A stretch of DNA of 25,716 nucleotides from contig JAVXHR010000027.1 of NCBI GenBank assembly GCA_036656795.1, forward strand, positions 1 to 25,716, written 5' to 3'. Under the pieces are notes generated by a model. The model made no database searches, had not been told where the DNA came from, and saw only the letters and a list, made by a program, of their open reading frames with translations. Below, piece by piece: positions 15,176-22,107 of the stretch. The stretch comes from CAUPWF01 sp036656795. Its GTDB lineage: Bacteria; Bacillota; Clostridia; Lachnospirales; Lachnospiraceae. How positions within the stretch are numbered: position 1 is the first letter of the stretch; each line of letters opens with the position of its first letter. The position numbers and the translations under genes were made by a program.

Positions 15176-16252
15176 ATGTTGAGAATTGGAATGTTGACAA
15201 GTGGTGGAGACTGCCAAGCGTTAAATGCAGCGATGCGTGGTGTAATCAAAGGGCTTTGTACAAGGAGAACGGATGTTGAAATCTATGGATTCTCTGGAGG
15301 GTACAAGGGATTGATTTATGAAACATATGAGATGTTGACGGCACGAGATTTTTCCGGCATCTTGACAAGAGGTGGTACTATTCTAGGAACTTCGAGACAG
15401 CCTTTTAAGTTGATGAGTGTACCAGACGAGAATGGTCTGGATAAGGTGGAGGCCATGAAGCACACTTATGCTAAGTTGGAGTTGGATTGTTTAGTCATCT
15501 TAGGTGGAAATGGAACCCATAAGACGGCAAATCTTCTACGAGAGCAAGGGCTTCATGTTGTGACATTGCCGAAGACGATAGACAATGATCTATGGGGAAC
15601 GGACATGACATTTGGATTTCAAAGTGCGGTGGATATTGCAACGGATACCATTGATCGAATCCATACAACGGCTACCTCCCATAGCCGGGTATTTATTATA
15701 GAAGTTATGGGACATAAAGTAGGGTGGGTAACATTACATGCGGGGATTGCAGGTGGTTCGGATATTATCTTACTTCCGGAAATTCCATATGATATAGACC
15801 TTGTGGTAGATGCAATCAATAAGCGAAGCCATGATGGGAAATATTTTACAATACTGGCAGTTGCCGAGGGTGCAATCTCAAAAGAAGAGGCCGCACTTTC
15901 AAAGAAAGAGCTGAAGGATAGGCAAAAGAAAGAAACATATCCATCGGTTGCATATAAACTTGCAGAACAGATTTCCAAGAGAACAGATCAGGAGATTCGT
16001 ATTACCGTCCCAGGGCATACACAACGAGGAGGTTCGCCATGTGCCTATGATCGAGTATTGGCAACTCGGTTAGGAGCAGCAGCCTCTGAGCTAATCTTGC
16101 AAGAAGACTATGGATATATGTTGGCAATTCAGAATGGAGAAATTACAAAAATGCCACTTTCTGAGGTTGCGGGGAAATTAAAATATGTAGAAGCTAATTC
16201 CAATATTGTAAAAGAAGCTAAATTGGTTGGTATTAGTTTTGGAGATGAATAA
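15176..16252 (+). CDS. pfkA: 6-phosphofructokinase (group III-like)
   Basis: A 358-residue phosphofructokinase. The N-terminal RIGMLTSGGDCQALNAAMRG is the nucleotide/phosphate loop. ILGGNGTHKTA and LPKTIDNDLWGTDMTFGF form the active site with catalytic TIDND, and VPGHTQRGGSP closes the fructose-6-phosphate site. It makes fructose-1,6-bisphosphate in glycolysis. At the two cofactor positions it has G113 (E. coli Gly104; Asp there marks pyrophosphate enzymes) and K133 (E. coli Gly124; Lys is typical of pyrophosphate and actinobacterial-type enzymes). This combination is known from ATP-using Streptomyces-type enzymes, so ATP is likely but not certain. GGGAAGG lies about ten bases before the ATG. 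It ends one base before the dnaX start codon. Confidence 0.93.
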   Translation: MLRIGMLTSGGDCQALNAAMRGVIKGLCTRRTDVEIYGFSGGYKGLIYETYEMLTARDFSGILTRGGTILGTSRQPFKLMSVPDENGLDKVEAMKHTYAKLELDCLVILGGNGTHKTANLLREQGLHVVTLPKTIDNDLWGTDMTFGFQSAVDIATDTIDRIHTTATSHSRVFIIEVMGHKVGWVTLHAGIAGGSDIILLPEIPYDIDLVVDAINKRSHDGKYFTILAVAEGAISKEEAALSKKELKDRQKKETYPSVAYKLAEQISKRTDQEIRITVPGHTQRGGSPCAYDRVLATRLGAAASELILQEDYGYMLAIQNGEITKMPLSEVAGKLKYVEANSNIVKEAKLVGISFGDE

Positions 16253-16253
16253 T

Positions 16254-17816
16254 ATGTCATATACAGCATTATATCGTAAGTTTCGTCCTCGTGAATTTGA
16301 GGACGTAAAGGGTCAGGATCATATTACTACAACATTAAAGAATCAGATAAAGGCAAATCGCATTGGTCATGCATACCTGTTCTGTGGAACGCGTGGAACA
16401 GGAAAAACCAGTGTGGCTAAGATATTTGCAAAGGCAGTGAACTGTGAACACCCAATTGGTGGTAGCCCATGTGGAACGTGTGATATGTGTAGAAAGATCG
16501 CAGATGGAGTCTCCATGAATGTAATTGAGATAGATGCAGCGTCTAATAATGGAGTTGATAATATCCGAGAGATTCGAGAAGAAGTATCTTATCGTCCAAC
16601 AGAAGGACGATACAAAGTGTATATTATAGATGAGGTGCACATGCTTTCAATTGGAGCATTCAATGCACTCTTAAAGACGCTGGAAGAACCACCGGAATAT
16701 GTTATCTTTATCTTAGCAACCACAGAGGCTCACAAGATTCCTATTACCATCTTGTCAAGATGCCAGCGTTATGATTTCAAGAGAATTAGTATTGATACCA
16801 TTGCAAAACGACTTATGGATTTAATGCGAGAAGAACAAGTAGAAGTAGAGGAAAAGGCAATTCGATATATATCAAAAGTAGCAGATGGATCTATGAGAGA
16901 TGCATTAAGTCTTCTTGATCAGAGCATTGCATTTTACTTGGGAGAAATGCTTACCTATGACCATGTATTAGAAGTATTGGGGGCAGTAGATACCGATGTT
17001 TTCAGTCGGCTGTTGAGAGAGATTCTTGCAAAAGATGTTAAAAATGTGTTAGGTATTATAGAAGAGCTTGTCATGCAGGGACGTGAATTATCTCAACTTT
17101 CTATGGATTTCACATGGTATCTTCGCAACTTGCTATTAGTAAAAAGTTCTGATAATATGGAAGACGTGTTAGATGTTTCTACAGAGAATCTCAAACAACT
17201 GACGGAAGAAGCCCAACTGATAGAATACGATGCATTATTGCGATATATTCGTGTGTTTTCGGAGTTGTCCAATCAATTGAAATATGCAACGCAAAAGAGA
17301 GTGTTATTAGAAGTGACACTGATTAAGCTGTGTAAACCTGCGATGGAAACCAATACGGATTCTTTGTTAGAGCGAATTCGTGCTATAGAGATGGAAGTGG
17401 AAAAGGGAACTGTAATCCAACAGACACCACAAAAAGTGGTTTATGTAAATGGAGACGCACCTAAAAAAGAGGCACCGCCAAAACTTGATAGGGCACTAAA
17501 AGATGAAGTGAGTCTGGTGGTAAAAGAATTTCGTACTATTGCAAATGAAACATCAGGAATGTTAAGGACCTATCTTAAGAAAGCAAAACTAAGTGTAGGA
17601 AATCAGGATCAATTATTGATTGTACTACCGGACGAATTGAGCGCAAATGCTGTTGATACAGAAACGCATAAAGAAGAGATAGAACATCTAATTGAACAAA
17701 AAATCGGCAAGACTATGGACATTGAAATCCGACAAGTAGAAGAAGGAAGAAGATTTGAAGATAGCTTTGTGGATATAGAACAAGTGGTGCATATGGACAT
17801 CACAATTGAAGATTAA
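16254..17816 (+). CDS. dnaX: DNA polymerase III subunits gamma/tau
   Basis: A 520-residue clamp-loader ATPase. Walker A GTRGTGKTSVAK is at about 45-56, the zinc knuckle CEHPIGGSPCGTCDMC follows, then Walker B VYIIDEVHML, the sensor ATTEAHKIP and the SRC motif ILSRCQRYDF. Domain III ends near residue 370, and a short tau-specific tail follows. It loads the sliding clamp and couples polymerases at the fork. The frame is open to 16227, but MSYTALYRKFRP at 16254 is the usual start and GGAG lies nine bases before it. dnaX-ebfC-recR is a conserved cluster; its coupling to pfkA is not part of the Bacillus arrangement. A run of six A preceded by GGAG (17451-17468) is discussed in the findings. Confidence 0.96.
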   Translation: MSYTALYRKFRPREFEDVKGQDHITTTLKNQIKANRIGHAYLFCGTRGTGKTSVAKIFAKAVNCEHPIGGSPCGTCDMCRKIADGVSMNVIEIDAASNNGVDNIREIREEVSYRPTEGRYKVYIIDEVHMLSIGAFNALLKTLEEPPEYVIFILATTEAHKIPITILSRCQRYDFKRISIDTIAKRLMDLMREEQVEVEEKAIRYISKVADGSMRDALSLLDQSIAFYLGEMLTYDHVLEVLGAVDTDVFSRLLREILAKDVKNVLGIIEELVMQGRELSQLSMDFTWYLRNLLLVKSSDNMEDVLDVSTENLKQLTEEAQLIEYDALLRYIRVFSELSNQLKYATQKRVLLEVTLIKLCKPAMETNTDSLLERIRAIEMEVEKGTVIQQTPQKVVYVNGDAPKKEAPPKLDRALKDEVSLVVKEFRTIANETSGMLRTYLKKAKLSVGNQDQLLIVLPDELSANAVDTETHKEEIEHLIEQKIGKTMDIEIRQVEEGRRFEDSFVDIEQVVHMDITIED

Positions 17817-17830
17817 AGGAGGATATACCC

Positions 17831-18187
17831 ATGGCAAAACGTGGAGGATTTTCAGGCGGTGGAGGTATGCCAGGTAATATGGCTAACCTAATGAAACAAG
17901 CACAAAAGATGCAACGCCAGATGGAAGAACAGGCAAAAGAAATGGAAACAAAAGAATTTACTGCTACAGCAGGTGGTGGTGCAGTTGAAGTTACAGTTTC
18001 AGGTACAAAAGAAGTTACAAAGGTGAAATTAGCAGAGGAAGTTGTAGACCCGGAAGATATTGAGATGCTAGAGGATTTAATTGTAGCAGCTACCAATGAA
18101 GCATTGCGTAAAGTAGACGAAGAATCGTCATCGGCAATGTCCAAACTTACCGGTGGTGCAGGTGGTGGAATGCCGGGACTATTCTAA
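17831..18187 (+). CDS. YbaB/EbfC nucleoid-associated protein
   Basis: A 118-residue YbaB/EbfC-family protein (YaaK in Bacillus). A Gly-rich N-terminus is followed by the helical MANLMKQAQKMQRQMEEQAK, the strand-rich core GGGAVEVTVSGTKEVTKVKL, the VVDPEDIEMLEDLIVAATNEA helix and a Gly/Met-rich tail. Family members form dimeric tweezers that bind DNA. It sits 14 bases after dnaX with a strong AAAGGAGG site and precedes recR, the usual bacterial order, which links it to replication and repair. Confidence 0.95.
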   Translation: MAKRGGFSGGGGMPGNMANLMKQAQKMQRQMEEQAKEMETKEFTATAGGGAVEVTVSGTKEVTKVKLAEEVVDPEDIEMLEDLIVAATNEALRKVDEESSSAMSKLTGGAGGGMPGLF

Positions 18188-18213
18188 TATGCAACGTATA
18201 GGAGATCACATAC

Positions 18214-18810
18214 ATGGATTACTTTAGTAGTCAGATCAGTAAATTAATAGAAGAATTGTCAAGACTGCCCGGTATAGGGGCAAAGTCAGCCGGGAGGCTG
18301 GCTTTTCATATGATAAATATGCCCAAAGAACAAGTGGAACAGTTAGCCAATACCATGGTAGAAGCTCGTACCCACGTTAGATATTGTACTCAATGTTATA
18401 CATTGACAGATCAGGAATTATGTCCAATCTGCAGCAATGGTTCTCGAGACCAAAAGACAATTATGGTAGTAGAAACAACCCGAGATTTAGCAGCTTATGA
18501 AAAGACAGGGAAATTTGAGGGCGTATATCATGTGCTTCACGGAGCAATATCGCCCATGTTAGGTATCGGACCTGAAGACATTAAACTAAAAGAATTAATT
18601 GAGCGCTTGCAAGGAGATGTAGAGGAAGTTATTATTGCAACTAATTCTAGCTTGGAAGGTGAAACTACTGCCATGTATATTAGCAAATTAATAAAACCAA
18701 GTGGAATAAAAGTGAGCCGAATAGCCAGCGGAGTTCCGGTTGGTGGGGATTTAGAATATATTGATGAAGTCACGTTGCTTCGTGCATTAGAGGGACGAAC
18801 CACTCTTTAA
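18214..18810 (+). CDS. recR: Recombination mediator RecR
   Basis: A 198-residue RecR. It has the helix-hairpin-helix LSRLPGIGAKSAGRLAFH (about 14-31), a C4 zinc finger CTQCYTLTDQELCPIC (about 54-69), a Toprim domain starting IMVVETTRDLAAYEKTGKF with VYHVLHGAISPM, and the C-terminal SRIASGVPVGGDLEYIDEVT Walker-B-like motif. It acts with RecO and RecF to load RecA at gaps. TAGGAG precedes the ATG at 18214. It is the last gene of the pfkA-dnaX unit; no clear terminator follows before the next promoter. Confidence 0.97.
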   Translation: MDYFSSQISKLIEELSRLPGIGAKSAGRLAFHMINMPKEQVEQLANTMVEARTHVRYCTQCYTLTDQELCPICSNGSRDQKTIMVVETTRDLAAYEKTGKFEGVYHVLHGAISPMLGIGPEDIKLKELIERLQGDVEEVIIATNSSLEGETTAMYISKLIKPSGIKVSRIASGVPVGGDLEYIDEVTLLRALEGRTTL

Positions 18811-18855
18811 CAAGAAGTGAGAATTAAAAAAAGCATGAATAATTGTATTGAGTGC

Positions 18856-18883
18856 TTGACCAATTGAAGATGCATGTTATAAT
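18856..18883 (+). promoter_or_regulatory. Sigma-A extended -10 promoter for the tal-tkt operon
   Basis: TTGACC at 18856-18861, 16 bases, then TATAAT at 18878-18883 preceded by TGT, which makes an extended -10. About 45 bases of leader precede a strong AAGGAGG site. Confidence 0.85.
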
Positions 18884-18933
18884 TTCAATTAAGAAATAAA
18901 GGAAACCAAAGCAAACCTAAGGAGGATATAGCA

Positions 18934-19587
18934 ATGAGATTTTTTATTGACACAGCAAAAGTAGAGGATATTAAAAAAGCAAATGATATGGGAGTTATCT
19001 GTGGGGTTACAACAAATCCATCTCTTATCGCAAAAGAAGGTCGTGTATTTGAAGAAGTAATTAAAGAGATTACGTCTATTGTAGATGGACCAATTAGTGG
19101 GGAAGTAAAAGCAACGACCGTAGATGCTGAAGGAATGATTGCCGAAGGAAAAGAGATTGCTAAGATTCATCCAAACATGGTTGTAAAGATTCCGATGACG
19201 GTAGAAGGACTAAAAGCATGTAAAGCATTAACAGCAGAGGGAATCCATACTAATGTAACGTTAATCTTCTCGGCAAATCAAGCATTATTGGCTGCAAGAG
19301 CAGGTGCAACCTACGTATCTCCATTCTTAGGACGTTTAGATGATATATCTGTAAGAGGGGTAGACCTGATTGCAGAAATCGCAGAAATATTTGCAGTAGC
19401 GGGGATTGAAACTCAGATTATTGCGGCAAGTGTACGTAATCCTATTCATGTTACAGATTGTGCGTTGGCAGGAGCAGATATTGCTACAGTACCTTACAGT
19501 GTAATTGAAACTATGACAAAACATCCACTTACAGAACAAGGAATTGCTAAATTTCAAGCAGATTACCGAGCAGTATTTGGAGATTAA
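18934..19587 (+). CDS. tal: Transaldolase, small TalC/FSA-type
   Basis: A 217-residue TIM-barrel aldolase of the short transaldolase/fructose-6-phosphate aldolase family. The N-terminus MRFFIDTAKVEDIKKANDMG and GVTTNPSLIAKEGR are signatures; the Schiff-base lysine is K85 in MVVKIPMT. At the position of Tyr131 in E. coli fructose-6-phosphate aldolase there is F131 (YVSPFLGRLDD). Phe here is typical of true transaldolases, so the enzyme more likely transfers dihydroxyacetone between sugar phosphates than cleaves fructose-6-phosphate. AAGGAGG gives a strong start. It is followed after 21 bases by both transketolase halves, which completes the non-oxidative pentose phosphate pathway. Confidence 0.93.
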   Translation: MRFFIDTAKVEDIKKANDMGVICGVTTNPSLIAKEGRVFEEVIKEITSIVDGPISGEVKATTVDAEGMIAEGKEIAKIHPNMVVKIPMTVEGLKACKALTAEGIHTNVTLIFSANQALLAARAGATYVSPFLGRLDDISVRGVDLIAEIAEIFAVAGIETQIIAASVRNPIHVTDCALAGADIATVPYSVIETMTKHPLTEQGIAKFQADYRAVFGD

Positions 19588-19608
19588 TTCAGGTAGGAGG
19601 ATATATAG

Positions 19609-20445
19609 ATGAACAAATTAGAATTAATGAAGACGGCAAATGAAGTCCGCAAAGGTGTTGTGACAGCAGTGTACAATGCAAAATCAGGACACCCGGGTGG
19701 CTCGTTATCCGCAAGTGATATCTACACGTATTTGTTTTTTGAGGAAATGAATATAGACCCAAAAGAACCTAAAAAGTTAGACAGAGATAGATTTGTACTA
19801 TCTAAAGGACATACAGCGCCGGGGTATTATTCCACCTTGGCACATCGCGGATTTTTCCCGGTAGAAGATTTGAAAACACTTCGTCATGTAGGTTCTTATC
19901 TTCAGGGGCATCCGGACATGAAACATATTCCAGGAGTGGATATGTCAAGTGGTTCTTTGGGTCAAGGTATCTCGGCTGCAGTTGGAATGGCCATCTCAGC
20001 TAAGTTATCCGAAGATGAGTACCGTGTCTATACATTGTTAGGTGATGGTGAGATTCAAGAAGGACAGGTGTGGGAAGCGTCTATGCTAGCTGCACACAGA
20101 AAATTAGATAACCTTGTAGTGATTGTGGACAATAATGGACTTCAGATTGATGGTGCCATTGAAGATGTATGTTCCCCTTATCCAATTGATAAAAAATTTG
20201 AAGCATTTAATTTTCATGTAATTAATGTAGATGGGCATGATATGGATGCATTGGCAGCGGCATTTGCAGAAGCGCGCAATACCAAAGGACAACCAACAGC
20301 TATTATTGCAAAAACAGTAAAAGGCAAAGGCGTTTCTTTTATGGAAAACCAGGCATCATGGCATGGAGCAGCTCCAAATGATGAGCAATATGCAATTGCA
20401 ATGGCAGATTTAGAGAAAGTAGGTGAAGCATTATGTCAGAAATAA
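19609..20445 (+). CDS. Transketolase, N-terminal subunit
   Basis: A 278-residue thiamine-diphosphate-binding half of a split transketolase. Visible motifs are KSGHPGGSLSASDIYTYLFF, DRFVLSKGHTAPGYYS, HPDMKHIPGVDMSSGSLGQG and the ThDP/metal motif GDGEIQEGQVWEASMLA followed by NNGLQIDG. It holds the diphosphate of the cofactor and needs the second subunit encoded next. Together they move two-carbon units between sugar phosphates. AGGAGG precedes the ATG. The end overlaps the next gene by 13 bases, as expected for subunits made in equal amounts. Confidence 0.95.
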   Translation: MNKLELMKTANEVRKGVVTAVYNAKSGHPGGSLSASDIYTYLFFEEMNIDPKEPKKLDRDRFVLSKGHTAPGYYSTLAHRGFFPVEDLKTLRHVGSYLQGHPDMKHIPGVDMSSGSLGQGISAAVGMAISAKLSEDEYRVYTLLGDGEIQEGQVWEASMLAAHRKLDNLVVIVDNNGLQIDGAIEDVCSPYPIDKKFEAFNFHVINVDGHDMDALAAAFAEARNTKGQPTAIIAKTVKGKGVSFMENQASWHGAAPNDEQYAIAMADLEKVGEALCQK

Positions 20446-21368
20446 AAAAAATAGCAACAAGAGAAAGTTATGGTAATGCTTTAGCCGCACTAGGTGCGAA
20501 GCATGAAGATGTTGTTGTATTAGATGCAGATTTAGCAGCAGCAACAAAGACAGGTGTATTTAAGAAAGCGTATCCCGAACGTCACATTGACTGTGGGATT
20601 GCAGAATGTAATATGATGGGAGTGGCAGCAGGAATTGCAACAACAGGAAAAGTTCCATTTGCCAGTTCATTTGCAATGTTTGCAGCAGGTCGGGCATTTG
20701 AGCAGATTCGTAACTCTATTGGTTATCCAAAGTTAAATGTAAAGATAGGTGCAACCCATGCAGGTATTTCAGTTGGAGAAGACGGCGCAACCCATCAGTG
20801 TAATGAAGATATTGCATTGATGAGAACCATACCGGGTATGGTTATTATTAATCCGTCAGACGATGTAGAAGCGAAAGCGGCAGTAGAAGCGGCATATGAA
20901 CATCAAGGACCTGTATATTTACGATTTGGAAGATTGCCAGTACCTGTAATTAATGATTGTGTAGAATATAGATTTGAACTTGGAAAAGGAGTCACTCTTC
21001 GCGAAGGAAACGACATGACAATCATCGCTACAGGACTTCCGGTATCTGAATCTTTAGCAGCTGCGGAAAAATTAGCTGCGGATGGAATTCAGGCCCGTGT
21101 AATTAATATTCATACAATTAAGCCGCTGGACGAAGAAATCATCATAAAAGCGGCAAAGGAAACAGGAAAAATAGTTGTCGTAGAAGAACATTCCGTTATA
21201 GGTGGTCTTGGAAGTGCGGTTTGTGATGTTGTAGCAGAAAAGGCTCCAGCAAAAGTACTGAAAATAGGAATGAATGATGTGTATGGGGAATCAGGACCTG
21301 CAGCAGCATTGGTTAAAAAATATGGATTAGATGCAGATGGCATCTATGCAAGTATCAAAAAAATCTAA
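20433..21368 (+). CDS. Transketolase, C-terminal subunit
   Basis: A 311-residue second half of the split transketolase. It starts ATRESYGNALAALGAKHEDV and contains HIDCGIAECNMMGVAAGIA (with the catalytic Glu of the pyrimidine-binding domain), FASSFAMFAAGRAFEQIRN and GVSVGEDGATHQ-like sequence, then a transketolase C-terminal domain (about 185-311) with VIATGLPVSESL and VVEEHSVIGGLGSAV. It resembles 1-deoxyxylulose-5-phosphate synthase C-terminal parts, but the partner and the tal neighbour point to transketolase. AGGTGA lies in the preceding gene, with which it overlaps by 13 bases. Confidence 0.95.
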   Translation: MSEIKKIATRESYGNALAALGAKHEDVVVLDADLAAATKTGVFKKAYPERHIDCGIAECNMMGVAAGIATTGKVPFASSFAMFAAGRAFEQIRNSIGYPKLNVKIGATHAGISVGEDGATHQCNEDIALMRTIPGMVIINPSDDVEAKAAVEAAYEHQGPVYLRFGRLPVPVINDCVEYRFELGKGVTLREGNDMTIIATGLPVSESLAAAEKLAADGIQARVINIHTIKPLDEEIIIKAAKETGKIVVVEEHSVIGGLGSAVCDVVAEKAPAKVLKIGMNDVYGESGPAAALVKKYGLDADGIYASIKKI

Positions 21369-21371
21369 AAC

Positions 21372-21420
21372 AGGTATGGACGCAAGTGGCTATGAATCTA
21401 TTTGCGTCCTAACCTATTTT
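21372..21420 (+). terminator. Probable terminator after the transketolase operon
   Basis: GGACGCAA (21378-21385) pairs with TTGCGTCC (21402-21409); an outer AGGT/ACCT pair is separated from it by two mismatches. ATTTT follows. The T-run is short, so read-through to the next gene is possible. Confidence 0.55.
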
Positions 21421-21438
21421 AAAAAGGGGAAGGGAACA

Positions 21439-21924
21439 ATGGGCAAGAATATCCTAAAAAAATTATATTCTTTGCGAAGAGATTGGAAAGATGATTTTTA
21501 TGAGTGCGTGCAAGACGTCGCAGAGCATCCGGTGGTACTTCGTATGAAATTATATCCACATCATGGAACAACCAATTGCTATCAGCACTGTATGAATGTT
21601 GCGTATTATAATTATCAGTGGTGTCGTTTTTTGCATCTGGATGCGAAATCAGCGGCAAGAGGTGGTATGTTGCATGATCTTTTTTTGTATGATTGGCATG
21701 AACATACAAAAAAAACAGGAGATCATTTTCATGGGTTAACACACCCAAAGGCAGCCTCTAAAAATGCAAATAAATTTTTTCGATTAAATCAAACGGAGCA
21801 AGATATTATATTACATCATATGTGGCCGGTTACATTGTTTGAAATTCCACGAACAAAAGAGGGCTTGATTACGACTATAACAGACAAGTATTGTGGAGCC
21901 TGTGAGACAAGTCGCCGTCGATAA
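21439..21924 (+). CDS. HD-domain family protein (probable phosphohydrolase)
   Basis: A 161-residue HD-superfamily protein. The motif order is a His in NCYQHCMNVAYYNY, the HD pair in GGMLHDLFLYDWH, then HGLTHPKAA and IILHHMWP, with a late Asp in TITDKYCGA, which fits a metal-binding HD fold. Such proteins often hydrolyse phosphate bonds of nucleotides, but the substrate is unknown. The frame is open upstream to 21331, overlapping the transketolase gene, but I chose ATG 21439 because AAGGGGAAGGG lies just before it and similar proteins begin there. A strong terminator follows at once, so it is a one-gene unit or a tail of the tal-tkt operon. Confidence 0.85.
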   Translation: MGKNILKKLYSLRRDWKDDFYECVQDVAEHPVVLRMKLYPHHGTTNCYQHCMNVAYYNYQWCRFLHLDAKSAARGGMLHDLFLYDWHEHTKKTGDHFHGLTHPKAASKNANKFFRLNQTEQDIILHHMWPVTLFEIPRTKEGLITTITDKYCGACETSRRR

Positions 21925-21961
21925 AACAGACAGGTTCTGATAAAGAACAAGTCTGTTTTTT
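21924..21961 (+). terminator. Rho-independent terminator after the HD-domain gene
   Basis: AAACAGAC (21924-21931) pairs with GTCTGTTT (21951-21958), with an inner GTTCT/AGAAC pair, and the T-run continues to 21961. It begins at the last base of the stop codon. Confidence 0.9.
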
Positions 21962-22010
21962 AATGAAATTAAAAGATTGTGTAGAAAAGAAGAACGATGG
22001 GAATATTCAA

Positions 22011-22017
22011 TGTCGAA
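22011..22017 (+). promoter_or_regulatory. Possible Spo0A box upstream of the LysM protein gene
   Basis: TGTCGAA is an exact match to the seven-base Spo0A box core, about 90 bases before the start codon in an intergenic stretch. One heptamer can occur by chance. A TTGCCG at 22022-22027 with a weak GATAAA-like -10 17 bases on could be the promoter it touches. Confidence 0.3.
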
Positions 22018-22107
22018 ACATTTGCCGGACAACCTACCACCAACTGATAAAATCAGCATACCTCTCATGATATTATAGGAAAAAATATATAGATGAGGTG
22101 AGGGTAT

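Noticed and set aside
15619..15978. 119-codon minus-strand open frame inside pfkA, and similar long antisense frames at 23000-23470 and 2854-3294.
   Set aside because: They are antisense to clearly conserved coding sequence, have no recognisable domain and no good ribosome binding site; they are shadows of codon bias.
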